Source of the DNA: Hippopus hippopus
Taxonomy: Eukaryota > Mollusca > Bivalvia > Cardiida > Cardiidae
Assembly: GCA_946811185.2 (NCBI GenBank)
Contig: OX328103.1
Span: forward strand, 6,018,132 to 6,082,131
DNA length: 64,000 bases
Direction: 5' to 3'
The position numbers and the translations under genes are program-made. The notes below the pieces were generated by a model. That model had not been told where the DNA came from. It was given only the letters and a program-made list of their open reading frames with translations, and searched no databases. The first letter of the stretch is position 1. Each line of letters begins with the position of its first letter. This document shows positions 39,387 to 48,825 of this stretch, piece by piece.

Positions 39387-39721
39387 GAGCCCCAGTATGG
39401 TAGTCAGTAGTGTACAGGACTGAAGAACAAGGGGTCACTGGTTCAGACCCAAGCTCAGCTAATTTCTTTCCAAGGATTGATGATAGTCATTGAGACAGGA
39501 TTTATTCCTTTTTCATTCTGATCACTTTTTCCACTATGTCTATGTGGGAAAGCAGCGAGTGACTTGGGAAGAATATCGAGTGTAGCACTGGTAAAAGAAA
39601 CTCCAGGAAAGCATAGGTTGGAGCATTGGTATAACTGAATGACTGAAATACTGTTAGAAAATGGTGTTAAACACTACACAATCATTCAGTCAATCAATCA
39701 ATCAATCAATCAATCATTCAA
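39387..39721 (+). mobile_element. SINE A copy with (CAAT)n tail
   Basis: GAGCCCCAGTATGGTAGTCA, CACTGGTTCAGACCCAAGCT, GATTGATGATAGTCATTGAG, GAAACTCCAGGAAAGCATAG, tail CAGTCAATCAATCAATCAAT. Confidence 0.82.
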
Positions 39722-39895
39722 TTAACCCTTTACCAAACAATCCCTGGTTTTAATGACCTTGAAAAAGTAGCCTTCTGAAAACATTTTCTACTCTTCCAAA
39801 ATCAAGTTTTAATTTTTGAATCACAGTTATTTTGTCGTCTGCAAATGCTTTCAATTTGGTCAAACCCAAAATTTTGTCGTTTGGTAAAGACTTAA
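39722..39895 (+). repeat. H1 MITE copy with the palindrome cleanly removed
   Basis: TTAACCCTTTACCAAACAAT to GTTTGGTAAAGACTTAA. Both arms are intact, but the centre is reduced to CTGAAAACATTTTCTACTC, so the palindrome is missing almost exactly. Confidence 0.85.
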
Positions 39896-39900
39896 TCAAT

Positions 39901-40124
39901 GAATTACCAGATGAAAAAAATTTTAGACTTTTCTATACTTTAAGCTTTTGCATTCAACATAATAATTCTGACTCAAAACTAGAAATTTGCCTTTGGAAGG
40001 ATAGAAAACATTGTGGAAAATGGAGAAAATGCTGGTTACCAGCATTTTCTCCTTTTCCAACAATTATTTCAGAAGCTCTCATCCTCAGGGTCGTGTAAAT
40101 GCAGGATTATGTGGTAAAGAGTTA
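39901..40124 (-). repeat. H1 MITE copy
   Basis: GAATTACCAGATGAAAAAAA to TATGTGGTAAAGAGTTAA; palindrome centred on CTGGTTACCAG. Confidence 0.83.
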
Positions 40125-40419
40125 AGCTATAATCCCGTTTATGTCAGTATATCCAACAACAAACTAGGCAGTATAGATTCAAGATGAAAATGTCTTTTCT
40201 GTACCATCTGATCTTGATCTGCACTGTCTGAAAAAGTAGTATACAGTAAGGCAGTATAAGTTGCACTTTGTGCTCTAAGGTTTAAGTTTCGAGAGTTCTT
40301 TCTCAAGTGATTTTGGAAATGTGACACCACAAAGCAAGTGGTTACCGGCCATTTAGGGTCATATAAAATGATATCAGATTGAAAATGGGGGGTCAACAGA
40401 CCCATAAATAAACCCATGG

Positions 40420-40602
40420 TTAACCTTTAGAGTGCGGAATCAAACTCAATGGAAATCGTCGTTCTAGAATAAGATCCAGATTATTTCTGTGTGATGGCTG
40501 CCTTTTGTCAATAGTACTTTAGCAAAGCGGACAGTGAAGATCACAGATCAGACTGCATGTTTTGCAAAGGCATCTATAGTAGTGAGTATAGTAGCTCTTT
40601 AA
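40420..40602 (+). repeat. H2 hairpin MITE copy, half palindrome lost
   Basis: TTAACCTTTAGAGTGCGGAA, AAAGCGGACAGTGAAGATCA, GATCAGACTGCATGTTTTGC, AAAGGCATCTATAGTAGTGA, ending CTCTTTAA. The right palindrome arm is deleted. The TTAA is shared with the following H1. Confidence 0.76.
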
Positions 40603-40824
40603 CCCTTTACCACACAACAAAATTTTAGACCAGTCCAAAGCCAAAACATGCTGACATCAAAATAAATGTGGCTAAATTTGTGGATGCAGTCTTTGATAGA
40701 GTAGAAAAAATTGTGGGAAAAGCAGAAAATGCTGGTTACCAGCATTTTCTCCTTTTCCCACAATGTTTTCAAAAGTCTTCTTTTTCAAGGTGGCTAAAAG
40801 TCGGCAGTGTGCGGTAAAGGGTTA
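40599..40824 (-). repeat. H1 MITE copy
   Basis: TTAACCCTTTACCACACAAC to TGTGCGGTAAAGGGTTAA. Palindrome complete except GGAAAAGCAG on the left. Confidence 0.87.
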
Positions 40825-40919
40825 AGGGTTAACCCTGCTGGGTTATTTACCCATCTGACCTTTGTGACCTCTGCAAGGGTGTATCTGAAACATACCCGAT
40901 TTCACCAGGGAGGTATGGA

Positions 40920-41143
40920 GTTTGACTCTTTACAAGATGAGAAAATGAGGGACTCGTCCGAGTTGAAGGCATTTAAAGTCAAAAAAATTTTTGTCACTCA
41001 AGTGGTGTCATTTGTCTTTGATGTGGTGGAAAACATGGTAAATTAGAGGCTACCGGTTACTAGCATTTTTCTCCTTTCTCAACAATGTTTTCCATAGTTC
41101 TCTTCCTAAAGGTCCATGAAATATGGGATTGGTTACAAGAGGA
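40920..41143 (-). repeat. H1 MITE copy, diverged
   Basis: GACTCTTTACAAGATGAGAA, GAACTTGTCCG-like GACTCGTCCGAGTTG, palindrome left arm mostly lost (ATGGTAAATTAGAGGCTACC), right arm and short arm present. Confidence 0.68.
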
Positions 41144-41166
41144 CGAAGCCCACATGCTGTAACATG

Positions 41167-41394
41167 TTAACCCTATACCACACAATGATGCCTTTTAACG
41201 CCCCTGAAGAAGTGGCCTTTTGAAAACAGTGTGGGAAAAGGAGAAAATGCTGGTAACCAGCATTTTCTCCTTTTCCCACAAAGTTTTCTACCCTATCAAA
41301 GAAAAGTTGCATCATTTGAGCCACTATGAAATTGTCGTCTGCAAATGCTTTCATTTTGGATAGGTCTTAGATTTTGCTGTCTGGTAAAGGGTTA
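41167..41394 (+). repeat. H1 MITE copy
   Basis: TTAACCCTATACCACACAAT to GTCTGGTAAAGGGTTAA; palindrome nearly perfect. The long arm resembles 17622 and 50333 (CATCATTTGAGCCACTATGA). Confidence 0.88.
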
Positions 41395-41470
41395 AAGGCA
41401 AATATCAGGTTGTTGTGGATCAGACTGTTGTAAATCAAGATCAGTCTGTTCAGACTGTGCTATCTGGGTA

Positions 41471-41655
41471 GGTATTCACCAACCATTCTTAAAAACATTG
41501 TTAGTCTTTTTCTCCAGAATTTTCTAATTTGAGAGTAACACAACTTCTGATTGGTAAACCATTTGGTTTAGCCAATCAGAAGTTATATTACTTTCAAATT
41601 TAGAAAATCTTGGAGAGTAAGATTAAGAATGTTCTTAAAAATGGTTCATGAATAC
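41471..41655. repeat. Fold-back element F, copy 1
   Basis: The left arm GGTATTCACCAACCATTCTT, AAAAACATTG, AACTTCTGATTGGTAAACC mirrors the right arm GGTTTAGCCAATCAGAAGTT, AAGAATGTTCTTAAAAATGG. It is an inverted repeat of about 185 bp. Confidence 0.78.
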
Positions 41656-41970
41656 ACTTACCCCGGTCTGCAATTTACATTGACTGTCATTAAAATAATA
41701 AAATCTATTACGACATGTATTATGATAATGTTTTTATCTTTACACCCAATTTTCAAAAAGAGACTTGTTTTTCAAACATCATGTTTTCATTGATCTTAGG
41801 TATCAAGTTTTTTGTTAGATGAGTGTAATTTTTGTTGGATCCATGAATTGTACTCTGAAATGAAATATATGTGAAGCCTACTGTTTCTAGACAGTGCCTG
41901 TCAGACACAGATTCTATTGTTTCTAGACACTGTCAGACAGACACAGAGCATTGTCATGAAAGTTGATCGG

Positions 41971-42190
41971 TTCCAGCCCTAACTCCTTGGCAGCCATCTA
42001 CATAGATTTGACTTTCTCCAGGCCTGTAAGCATATTTTCATTGTATTTGACGCTAATTATGTTAAAAGATTATCATCAAGTGGCGAACAATGTAGATCCA
42101 AGATCAGACTGCACATTTTGTGCAGTCTGATCTTGGTTTACTCTGCCCACTAAAACTATCCAAGGTGACAATGGCAGTGAAAGAGTTAAC
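41971..42190 (+). repeat. H7-like hairpin MITE copy
   Basis: CTAACTCCTTGGCAGCCATC, GGCGAACAATGTAGATCCAA, palindrome GATCAGACTGCACATTTTGT plus mirror, CTCTGCCCACTAAAACTATC, GGCAGTGAAAGAGTTAA. Confidence 0.68.
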
Positions 42191-42315
42191 CCTTTTACTA
42201 TACAATTTTCTGTTTTGATGACCCTGAGGAAAAAAGGCTTTTGGAAATATTTTGGGAAAAGGAGAAAATGCTGATGACCAACATTTTTCTCATTTCTTCA
42301 CAAACTTCTTAACCT
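42187..42315 (+). repeat. H1 MITE, left half
   Basis: TTAACCCTTTTACTATACAA, AGGAAAAAAGGCTTTTGGAA, ATGCTGATGACCAACATTTT, CTCATTTCTTCACAAACTTC. The long arm is absent. Shares TTAA with the preceding element. Confidence 0.72.
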
Positions 42316-42540
42316 TGTTGTTATTTGGGATTCATGGACTACAGATGTCCAATATGTTGAAGCATTCTGTTTCAGTGTATCAGATAGCTAATCTTAAGAG
42401 TTATGAAATAGAATTGAACTTAAATGGTTGGTGTCTAGTTACAGATCTTGTTTACTGCTGTTTCAATGGTTTCTTTTTGTAAATAAAGTTTTAATACAAA
42501 AAGCATGACTTATATACATATGGAATTGGAAAGAAATGTT
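42316..42540 (+). other. Insert between two H1 halves, ends with an AATAAA signal
   Basis: This 225 bp interval has no repeat family I recognise. It ends with TTTGTAAATAAAGTTTTAAT, ACAAAAAGCATG, which resembles a polyadenylation signal followed by a cleavage site. A 76-codon frame starting in the upstream H1 runs across it to the TAA in TGTAAATAAA, but its start is repeat-derived. Could be a captured transcript end or chance. Confidence 0.3.
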
Positions 42541-42635
42541 TGATTATCAGCATTTTCTTTTTTTCCCAAGTTGCTTTCAACAAAAGCCTTCCTTCTCAGG
42601 GTCATTTGGGTTTTTGATTGTTTGGTACAGGGTTA
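42541..42635 (-). repeat. H1 MITE, right half (short arm)
   Basis: GATTATCAGCATTTTCTTTT, AAAGCCTTCCTTCTCAGGGT, GTTTGGTACAGGGTTAA. Together with 42187-42315 this gives a short/short arrangement split by the insert. Confidence 0.68.
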
Positions 42636-42904
42636 AATGGTAGATGTCATGGGTATTTTTTCATCTAATTTTCAATATCATATCAAATGCCATACCTTTA
42701 AAGAAGTGTGTAAATTTAACAACCTTGAAACAGTCAGCAAATATGGAATGTTTGTCCAGTTTAATGGTCAAAATTGGATTATTTACTCACACTGGGGGAC
42801 CAACAATACAATTATGACTGAGAAGGAAATCAAAGTCAACTTTATGGATGTATTTGATCGAATCATATTGGTGGGTGGGTTTATGAGATAGAAGATAAAT
42901 ATTT

Positions 42905-43690
42905 ATGCCCCCTTCGAAGAAGCGGGGGTATATTGCTTTGCACTTGTCGGTCGGTCCGTCCGTCGGTCCGTCCGTCGGTCGGTCCGTAGACCACATTTTT
43001 GTCCGGAGCATAACTCAAAAAGTATTTCAGGTATCATCTTGAAACTACATAGGTGGATAGATCTCATTAAGGAGAAGTGCAGTGCACAAGAATCATAACT
43101 CTGCCCATCATATTTATGGAGTTATTGCCCTTTGTTGATTTTCATACTTAATTTTTGTCCAGAGCATAACTCTAAAAGTATTTCAGGTATCCTCTTGAAA
43201 CCTCATAGTTGGATAGATCTCATTAAGGAGAAGTGCAGTGCACAATTACCATAACTCTGCCCATCATATTTTTGGAGTTATTGCCCTTTGTTGATTTTCA
43301 TACTTAATTTTTGTCTGGAGCATAACTCAAAAGGTTTTTCAGATATCATCTTGAAACTTTATATGTGGATAGATCTTATTCAGGAGAAGTGCATTGCACA
43401 AGAACCATAACTCTGCCCATTATATTTTTGCAGTTATTCCCCTTTGTAGATTTTCGTACTTATTTTTTTTCCGGAGCATAGCTCAAAAAGTATGCGAGGT
43501 AAAATCACGAAACTTTAAAAGTTAATAGTTCACATAAATGGGAAGTGCAGTGCCCAAGAATTTATCATTAATGATTTTTGAGTAATTACCCTTTGTTCGT
43601 TTTTACACTTTGAACTTAACAGTTTATAATCACATGTTATATTTAGAATTGGATGCCATTAGGGGGGCATACATGTTTTACAAACATCTC
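42905..43690 (+). mobile_element. Bivalve repeat element G, copy 1, 156 bp units
   Basis: Opens ATGCCCCCTTCGAAGAAGCG, GGGGTATATTGC, with a GTCC/GGTC-rich run (42945-42990), then four units of about 156 bp containing TCCGGAGCATAACTCAAAAA and GAAGTGCAGTGCACAAGAA. Ends TAGGGGGGCATACATGTTTT, ACAAACATCTC. Confidence 0.75.
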
Positions 43691-43772
43691 TTGTTTTGTT
43701 TATAATTATTTGTGACTAACTTAAACTACTCCAAAGGGGTCAGGCTTTTTAGGTTTGTATTCCAGAATTGCT

Positions 43773-44002
43773 TTAACTCTTTACCAGACCACAATTTTTT
43801 AGACTTATCAAAATTGAAAGCATTTGCAGACGACAGTATAAACATGGCTCAAATGATGAAATTTGTTCTTTGAACGAATAGAGAAAATAGTGTGAAAATG
43901 AGAAAATGGTGGTTACCAGCATTTTCTCCTTTTCCCACAATGTTTTCAAAATGCTTCTTCCTCGGGGTCCTTAAAACTTGGGATTGTGTGGTAAGGAATG
44001 AA
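43773..44002 (-). repeat. H1 MITE copy
   Basis: TTAACTCTTTACCAGACCAC to TGTGTGGTAAGGAATGAA. The palindrome left arm is diverged (AATAGTGTGAAAATGAG). Confidence 0.82.
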
Positions 44003-44185
44003 CTCTTTACAAAACGACAAAACTTGGGATTAGACGAATTTGAAGCATTTGCAGACAACAATATAAATGTAGCTTAATTGATGATTTCTGCCTACGATAG
44101 TGTAGAGAAAGTTGTGGGAAAGGAAAAAATGCTGGTTGCCAAAAGTCAAGTCCTCTTTCTCAAGGTTGTTAAACATTGGGAGAAC
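43999..44185 (-). repeat. H1 MITE copy, right palindrome arm lost
   Basis: TGAACTCTTTACAAAACGAC, ATGCTGGTTGCCAAAAGTCA, short arm CTTTCTCAAGGTTGTTAAAC. Abuts the previous copy. Confidence 0.75.
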
Positions 44186-44331
44186 ATTTTTGCCTGCTAT
44201 TGGTTTGTAAATTCTTTTATTTCACTTTCATAAGAGGATATAATTGAGGATTAACAAAATAATCTATGATAACAATGTGATGAAAGGTAAATTTATTTAA
44301 CCAATACCTCTATAATGGAAAATTGCTATTA

Positions 44332-44400
44332 ATAATGTTTTGTCTGCAAATGCTTTTAATTTTGACCCGTCTAAAATTTTGTAATTTGGTAAAGAGTTAA
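44332..44400 (+). repeat. H1 MITE, long-arm fragment
   Basis: AATGTTTTGTCTGCAAATGC to AATTTGGTAAAGAGTTAA. Confidence 0.72.
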
Positions 44401-44454
44401 GCGGGTATTAGAAGTCTGTCAGAGCAACCCTTTTTGGTCTCTGTTGCCGAGCCC

Positions 44455-44530
44455 CAGTGGCCCCATGGCCCAGTTGGTGGCATTGAACTTGAGAACAGGG
44501 GTTTTCAGATTTGAATCCCTAGCTGTTGGC
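44455..44530 (+). mobile_element. SINE head fragment
   Basis: AGTGGCCCCATGGCCCAGTT, GGTGGCATTGAACTTGAGAA, CAGATTTGAATCCCTAGCTG: A-box and B-box-like spacing of a SINE A type head without the body. Confidence 0.45.
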
Positions 44531-44576
44531 TAGAGTGTGGCATACTCTGGTCACAAGTCTTTTTTCTGTGTTCAGG

Positions 44577-44990
44577 GTACGCACTCACCAAACATTCTTA
44601 AGAACATTCTCAATTAATCTTATTCTCTATGATTTCCAAATTTGAAAATAAAGCTTATCAAAAAAACATCTGTGTTTAGGGTTTCCCGACCCTACCTAGA
44701 AAATGCTGCCGAACCTAACCTTTTTATGCTACGGTTGAAAAAAAAAATCTGTAGGGTGTGATTTTGGTACATGGTCCATGTAAAAAGTTTCTGGAAAAAA
44801 AATTCAAATCCCTACCTACCCTACCTACAGCATCTCGGACCGAAACCGTAAACACATATTTTTTTTTAAGCCTATAAACACAACTTCTCCAAAATTATAT
44901 AGCTAATCAGAAGTTATATCACTTTCAAATGAAGGAAATTCTAGAGTAAAAGACTATTAGCAATGAGAGAATGATTCTTGAATATAGACA
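44577..44990. repeat. Fold-back element F, copy 2, with a nested element
   Basis: Left arm GCACTCACCAAACATTCTTA, AGAACATTCTCAATTAATCT; right arm CTAATCAGAAGTTATATCAC, TTCAAATGAAGG, ATGAGAGAATGATTCTTGAA. The central part is displaced by the TGTGTTT element. Confidence 0.7.
44671..44855. mobile_element. Short terminal-inverted-repeat element nested in F
   Basis: Starts TGTGTTTAGGGTTTCCCGAC and ends GGACCGAAACCGTAAACACA, so the termini are TGTGTTTA(G/C)GGTTTC inverted. 185 bp, with CCCTACCTA motifs inside and no coding frame. Superfamily unknown. Confidence 0.65.
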
Positions 44991-45019
44991 CGGGTCTTTC
45001 CTGCTTGACTCAACTCAAA

Positions 45020-45191
45020 AAACAAACGACAAAATATTAGACTGGTCCAAATTGGAAGGATTGTCAGATGACATACCAAAATTAATGTTTGACTCGGATG
45101 ATTAGATTTGTCTTTGAAGGGTCTTGTACAGTCTGATTTTGATCTACAGTAAAAAGCACCTCATGTTGCCCCATCACCCTAACAGTTTTAA
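45020..45191. repeat. Chimera of H1 long arm and a GATC-type right half
   Basis: CAAACGACAAAATATTAGAC, AATTGGAAGGATTGTCAGAT, TTTGTCTTTGAAGGGTCTTG, then TACAGTCTGATTTTGATCTA, CAGTAAAAAGCACC. The join replaces the H1 palindrome with the right arm of the other palindrome. Confidence 0.62.
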
Positions 45192-45400
45192 CCCTTATCC
45201 TGCCTAGTAACTAATATGAAATTTTTAGTTTGATGGTAAAAACCCTGATCTTGCTATTTCAAACAATACATTTTGGGGAATAATATCTCCTTCTCAGACA
45301 GTGTAGATCCAAGATCAGACTGCACGTTCTGTGCAGTCTGATCTTGATCTATACTGTCTGCAAAAGGTTAGTGAGTCGCGCTTAGCAGCTTTGGGTTTAA
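45188..45400 (+). repeat. H3 hairpin MITE copy
   Basis: TTAACCCTTATCCTGCCTAG to AGCAGCTTTGGGTTTAA with palindrome arms matching over about 28 bp. Joined to H2 by a shared TTAA. Confidence 0.87.
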
Positions 45401-45609
45401 CCCTTAGAGCGCTGAATAAACCTATCAGACATTTTCATCCTAGAATTACGACCCAAATAATATTAATTTTATGGTTGCTTTTGTCTACAGAGTTTCAGCA
45501 AAGTGGACAGTGTAGGTCAAATATCAGACTGCTTGTTTTGTGCAGTCTGATCTTGATGTGCATTGTCCGCAAAGGCAACTATAGTCATAAAAGGCGCTCT
45601 AAAGATTAA
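45397..45609 (+). repeat. H2 hairpin MITE copy
   Basis: TTAACCCTTAGAGCGCTGAA to AGGCGCTCTAAAGATTAA. Complete copy giving both H2 ends. Confidence 0.87.
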
Positions 45610-45618
45610 GGCGACTTT

Positions 45619-45835
45619 TTAACTCTTTACCATACGACAACCATTTAGACTGGTCCAAATTCAAGACATTTGCATGCGAAAAATTAAGAGTCCAAAAAGA
45701 CGAAATTTGTTCTTGATTAGGTAGAAAACATTGTGGGAAAAGGAGAAAATGCTGGTTACCAGCATTTTCTCCTTTTCCCACAATGTTTTCAACAGCCTTC
45801 TTTCTTTAAACTCGGGATTGTGTGGTGAAGGGTTA
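45619..45835 (-). repeat. H1 MITE copy
   Basis: TTAACTCTTTACCATACGAC to TGTGTGGTGAAGGGTTAA. Palindrome arms perfect from GAAAACATTGTGGG to the GGTTACC centre. The short arm is slightly shortened. Confidence 0.88.
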
Positions 45836-45989
45836 AGTCAAAACAGGACAGGTGTTTGTTTCACATCAAAGTTGTTGTATGTGGTTGTTAACAAGATGTT
45901 TAGGGAGGGTACTGGCTATTTAGTGGCTATTTAGTAATGTCCAGGATATGCTGGACATTGGCTAGTCTGGACACATTGTCTGTTATCTA

Positions 45990-46138
45990 CGAGCCATTTC
46001 TCTGTGACAAGGGGCTTTAATGCATCAGCAAAAAGTGTTGACCCATGTCATTGTCATAATGGGCCACCTTGAATTTGTTGTCTGCAAATGCTTTCAATTT
46101 GGACCTGGCTAAAATTTTGTTGTTTGGTAAAGAGTTAA
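45990..46138 (+). repeat. Chimera of S-family left end and H1 long arm
   Basis: GAGCCATTTCTCTGTGACAA, GGGGCTTTAATGCATCAGC, TGTTGACCCATGTCATTGTC, then GGCCACCTTGAATTTGTTGT, GGACCTGGCTAAAATTTTG, TTTGGTAAAGAGTTAA. The junction lies where the S palindrome should be. Confidence 0.65.
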
Positions 46139-46201
46139 TTTGTTGTCTGCAGAACCCCTTCTATATGGACAAGTCTAAAATTTCATCTCATGGTAAAAGG
46201 T
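46136..46201 (+). repeat. H1 MITE, long-arm fragment
   Basis: AATTTGTTGTCTGCAGAACC, ATGGACAAGTCTAAAATTTC, CATGGTAAAAGG. A second, tandem copy of the long-arm end. Confidence 0.65.
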
Positions 46202-46269
46202 ATGATAGTTTCAAGGAATTTTTTTTGCCAGAATATTTTATGAAATTGCAGATAGTGTATATCCCAGAT

Positions 46270-46453
46270 CAGACACCACACAGTCCTGACTTTTAATGAC
46301 CTGAAGGAAAGGGGACTTTTGAAAACATTGTGACAAGCATTTTCTCCCCTTCCTTCAGTGTTTTCTACACTATGAAAGACAAATTCCATGTTTTGAGTAA
46401 CATTTAATTTGTCATCTGCAAGTCTAAAATTTTGTCGTTTGGTAAAGTGTTAA
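46270..46453 (+). repeat. H1 MITE copy, left palindrome arm lost
   Basis: CACCACACAGTCCTGACTTT, GAAAACATTGTGACAAGCAT, long arm shortened, TTTGGTAAAGTGTTAA. Confidence 0.78.
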
Positions 46454-46689
46454 GGGAAGGAGGTAATAATTAGGTTGCATAGCACAAAATGACAATTGTG
46501 AATCCTTTAGCTTTATATGAAAAAATGATGTTAGCTTTTATTTGGTAATTACCAGTATATCATTTCCTCATGATTTTGATATACTTGTATGTGATGTCTG
46601 GCGATATTTATGACAGATTAAGGAGTTCAGGAAGATTATCTCTCAGTTATCTTAGATTTCTTCATTTGCCATGATTTAAAATGTGTACT

Positions 46690-46756
46690 TAACCCCTCAC
46701 CAGACAACAAACAGTTAGACTTGTCTAACTTAAAAGCATTTATAGACGACATTTCA
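46690..46756 (-). repeat. H1 MITE, long-arm fragment
   Basis: TTAACCCCTCACCAGACAAC, AGACTTGTCTAACTTAAAAG, TTATAGACGACATTTCAA. Cut by the next copy. Confidence 0.7.
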
Positions 46757-46980
46757 ACTCTTTACCAAACAACAAAATTTTAGACTGGTCCACATTGAAA
46801 GCATTGGCAGACGACAAAATAGACATGACTCAAAAATCAAAATTTGTTCTGGAAGGGTAGAAAACATTGTGGGAAAAGGAGAAAATCCTGGTTACCAGCA
46901 TTTTCTCCTTTTCCCACAATGTTTTCAAAAGGCTTCTTTCTCAGTCGTGAAAACCCGGGATTGTTTGGTAAAGAGTTGAA
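46753..46980 (-). repeat. H1 MITE copy with TTCAA/TTGAA ends
   Basis: TTCAACTCTTTACCAAACAA to TTTGGTAAAGAGTTGAA. The inverted ends are perfect, but the usual TTAA is replaced symmetrically. Palindrome nearly perfect. Confidence 0.87.
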
Positions 46981-47117
46981 TGCTACTTAATGATTGAAAG
47001 AGAGAAAACTTTGTTGGCAAAGGACGTATTGCTGGTAACCAGCCTTTTCCTACAATGTTTTCAAAAGGCCTCTTTCCAAGGGTCCTTAAAACTTGGGATT
47101 ATGTGGTATAGGGTTGA
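46981..47117 (-). repeat. H1 MITE copy, long arm missing
   Basis: GATTGAAAGAGAGAAAACTT, GTTGGCAAAGGACGTATTGC, TGGTAACCAGCC, short arm to ATGTGGTATAGGGTTGA. Confidence 0.7.
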
Positions 47118-47131
47118 CAGGATAGCAGGAG

Positions 47132-47328
47132 TTAACCCTTAGAGTGCTAAATGGATCTTTTCAAGAAGGATAAATAGCCAAATTATTGCAATTTTAAGGC
47201 TTTGTAGGCCAGAAAATGTTTTGAAGGAAGTGGAGAGCCTAGATCCCAGATCAGACTGCATGTTGTATGCAGTCTGATCTTGATCAACACAGAATGCAGA
47301 AGCAATATATCTTGAGCTTAGTGTAAAG
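47132..47328 (+). repeat. H2 hairpin MITE copy, diverged
   Basis: TTAACCCTTAGAGTGCTAAA, GAGAGCCTAGATCCCAGATC, AGACTGCATGTTGTATGCAG, TCTGATCTTGATCAACAC. Its palindrome has GCATGTTGTATGC at the centre. Confidence 0.75.
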
Positions 47329-47606
47329 GATTTATTTGTTCATTTAGATACTCATCAATCAGTAAACATAAGACAGGTAGATATAATTATATGTCCCTGT
47401 CCTTCTTTGTTAGTTTTGGTATGGTTTTTTTGATTGTCTGTAGAAAACATAATGTACAGAATATTAAGATAAACAGAATGGCAAATGGAAAGTTTCAAAT
47501 TTCTGGCATTTTCTCCATCTGGCACATTATCTTCTAGTTGTTTGCCACAAAATGTATTTATTTATTACCTTTTGAAATAAAAGTAATGTATAGCAGACAT
47601 TGATAA

Positions 47607-47792
47607 ACTCTTCAACACATAATCCCGAGTTTTAAGGCATTTGAAAACATGGGAAAAGGAGAAAATGCTTTTCCTACTATGTTTTGTACACTATTAAAGA
47701 CAGAAATCATTGTATGTGCAACACTGAAGTTGTCATCCGTAAATGCTTTGAATTTGGTCAGGTACAATGTTTTGGTGTTTGGCAAAGAATTA
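47607..47792 (+). repeat. H1 MITE copy, palindrome mostly lost
   Basis: AACTCTTCAACACATAATCC, GAAAACATGGGAAAAGGAGA, AAATGCTTTTCCTACTATG, long arm to GTTTGGCAAAGAATTAA. Confidence 0.75.
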
Positions 47793-47855
47793 AAAACACC
47801 TTTGTAAAATAGGGATGATTGACATAAATTAAGGTTAAATACATGAACATAATAT

Positions 47856-47926
47856 GAAAACATTGTGGCAAAAGGAGAAATTGCTCAGTATGAGCAATTT
47901 CTTCTTTTGCCACAATGTTTTCAAAA
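47856..47926. repeat. Solitary H1-type palindrome with mirrored changes and no H1 arms
   Basis: GAAAACATTGTGGCAAAAGG, AGAAATTGCTCA, GTA, TGAGCAATTTCT, TCTTTTGCCACAATGTTTTC. The change GGCAAAAG/CTTTTGCC and the AATTGCTCA centre are symmetric in both arms. Neither flank matches the H1 arms. Confidence 0.8.
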
Positions 47927-48425
47927 AAGTAATGTTCTGCATGGCACAAAAATCAGTCAAAAAGAGGTAAATGGTTACGATGTATCTTGTCTGCTTGAGG
48001 TAAGACGTTATCATAGCCCCAAATCTCTAATGTGTTTCAGTGATAGCATTTATTTGGTGACATAAAATTATACATTATTCTAGGTTTTGTCGTCGTCGCT
48101 GTTGTGGGATGCATGGGAAATGAAGAGTTTTAAAACCGGATTTTTTTTTTTATTACTGGGTCAAAGCTGACGCTTACAAGAAGTTTTTCACAAATTTGTG
48201 TTTAATAGTGCTAAATACGGAAAGTTTTTATGAATAGAGCTGGATTTATATTGTGTTTACTTTAGGTTGATACAGATTTATTCAGGTCAGTCTGATATTA
48301 CCTTACCGAAAATAGGGGTCAGTCTGGACGATTTTTTTCCCCCCACTTTTGCCATGATGTTTTCACTTGATGTTTTTACATAGTATTCACTTGTCAAATC
48401 ATGATAAATGTTTAATTGTTTTATC
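47927..48425. other. Unique intronic sequence, nothing recognised
   Basis: No repeat family or credible exon seen. Contains short C-rich text (TTTTTTTCCCCCCACTTTTG) near 48335. Confidence 0.3.
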
Positions 48426-48617
48426 ATTTAATTCTTTACCAAACAATAGAATTATGGGCTTACCTAAATCATTTGCAGATGACAAATTAAATGTAGCTCA
48501 GGCAGTGTCAGTTGTAAAGAGTTGAAAACATTGTGGGAAAAGGAGAAAATCTTAGTTTCCAGTTTTTTCTTCTTTTGCAACAATGTTTTCAATTGCCTTC
48601 TTCCTGAAGTTTGTTAA
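48426..48617 (-). repeat. H1 MITE copy
   Basis: TTAATTCTTTACCAAACAAT, GAAAACATTGTGGGAAAAGG, centre diverged (AATCTTAGTTTCCAG), short arm cut to AGTTTGTTAA. It shares TTAA with H6. Confidence 0.78.
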
Positions 48618-48825
48618 CCCTTTCGCCGCCATAAGAAAAAACGGGGACTTTTGCGGACAACATGGATCAAGATCAGACTGCACAGAACGTGCAGTCTGAT
48701 CTTGGATCTATTCCGTCCGCTTGTTTCGTCAAGCCTGTGAGACAAAAATCCTTCTGAGTCTCAGTGGATTCTATTTTCAGGCATCGAAAAGTTTGGAGTT
48801 TATATATTTGGTGCTGAAAGAGTTA
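48614..48825 (+). repeat. H6 hairpin MITE copy
   Basis: TTAACCCTTTCGCCGCCATA, palindrome AAGATCAGACTGCACAGAAC, GTGCAGTCTGATCTTGGATC, TCCGTCCGCTTGTTTCG, GGTGCTGAAAGAGTTAA. Complete reference copy for the family. Confidence 0.8.

Noticed and set aside
42637..42891. 84-codon frame (MVDVMGIFSSNFQYHIKCHT...) as a real gene
   Set aside because: It begins in an H1 end and runs into element G. No splice sites or recognisable motif support it, though it is not a copy of a known repeat.
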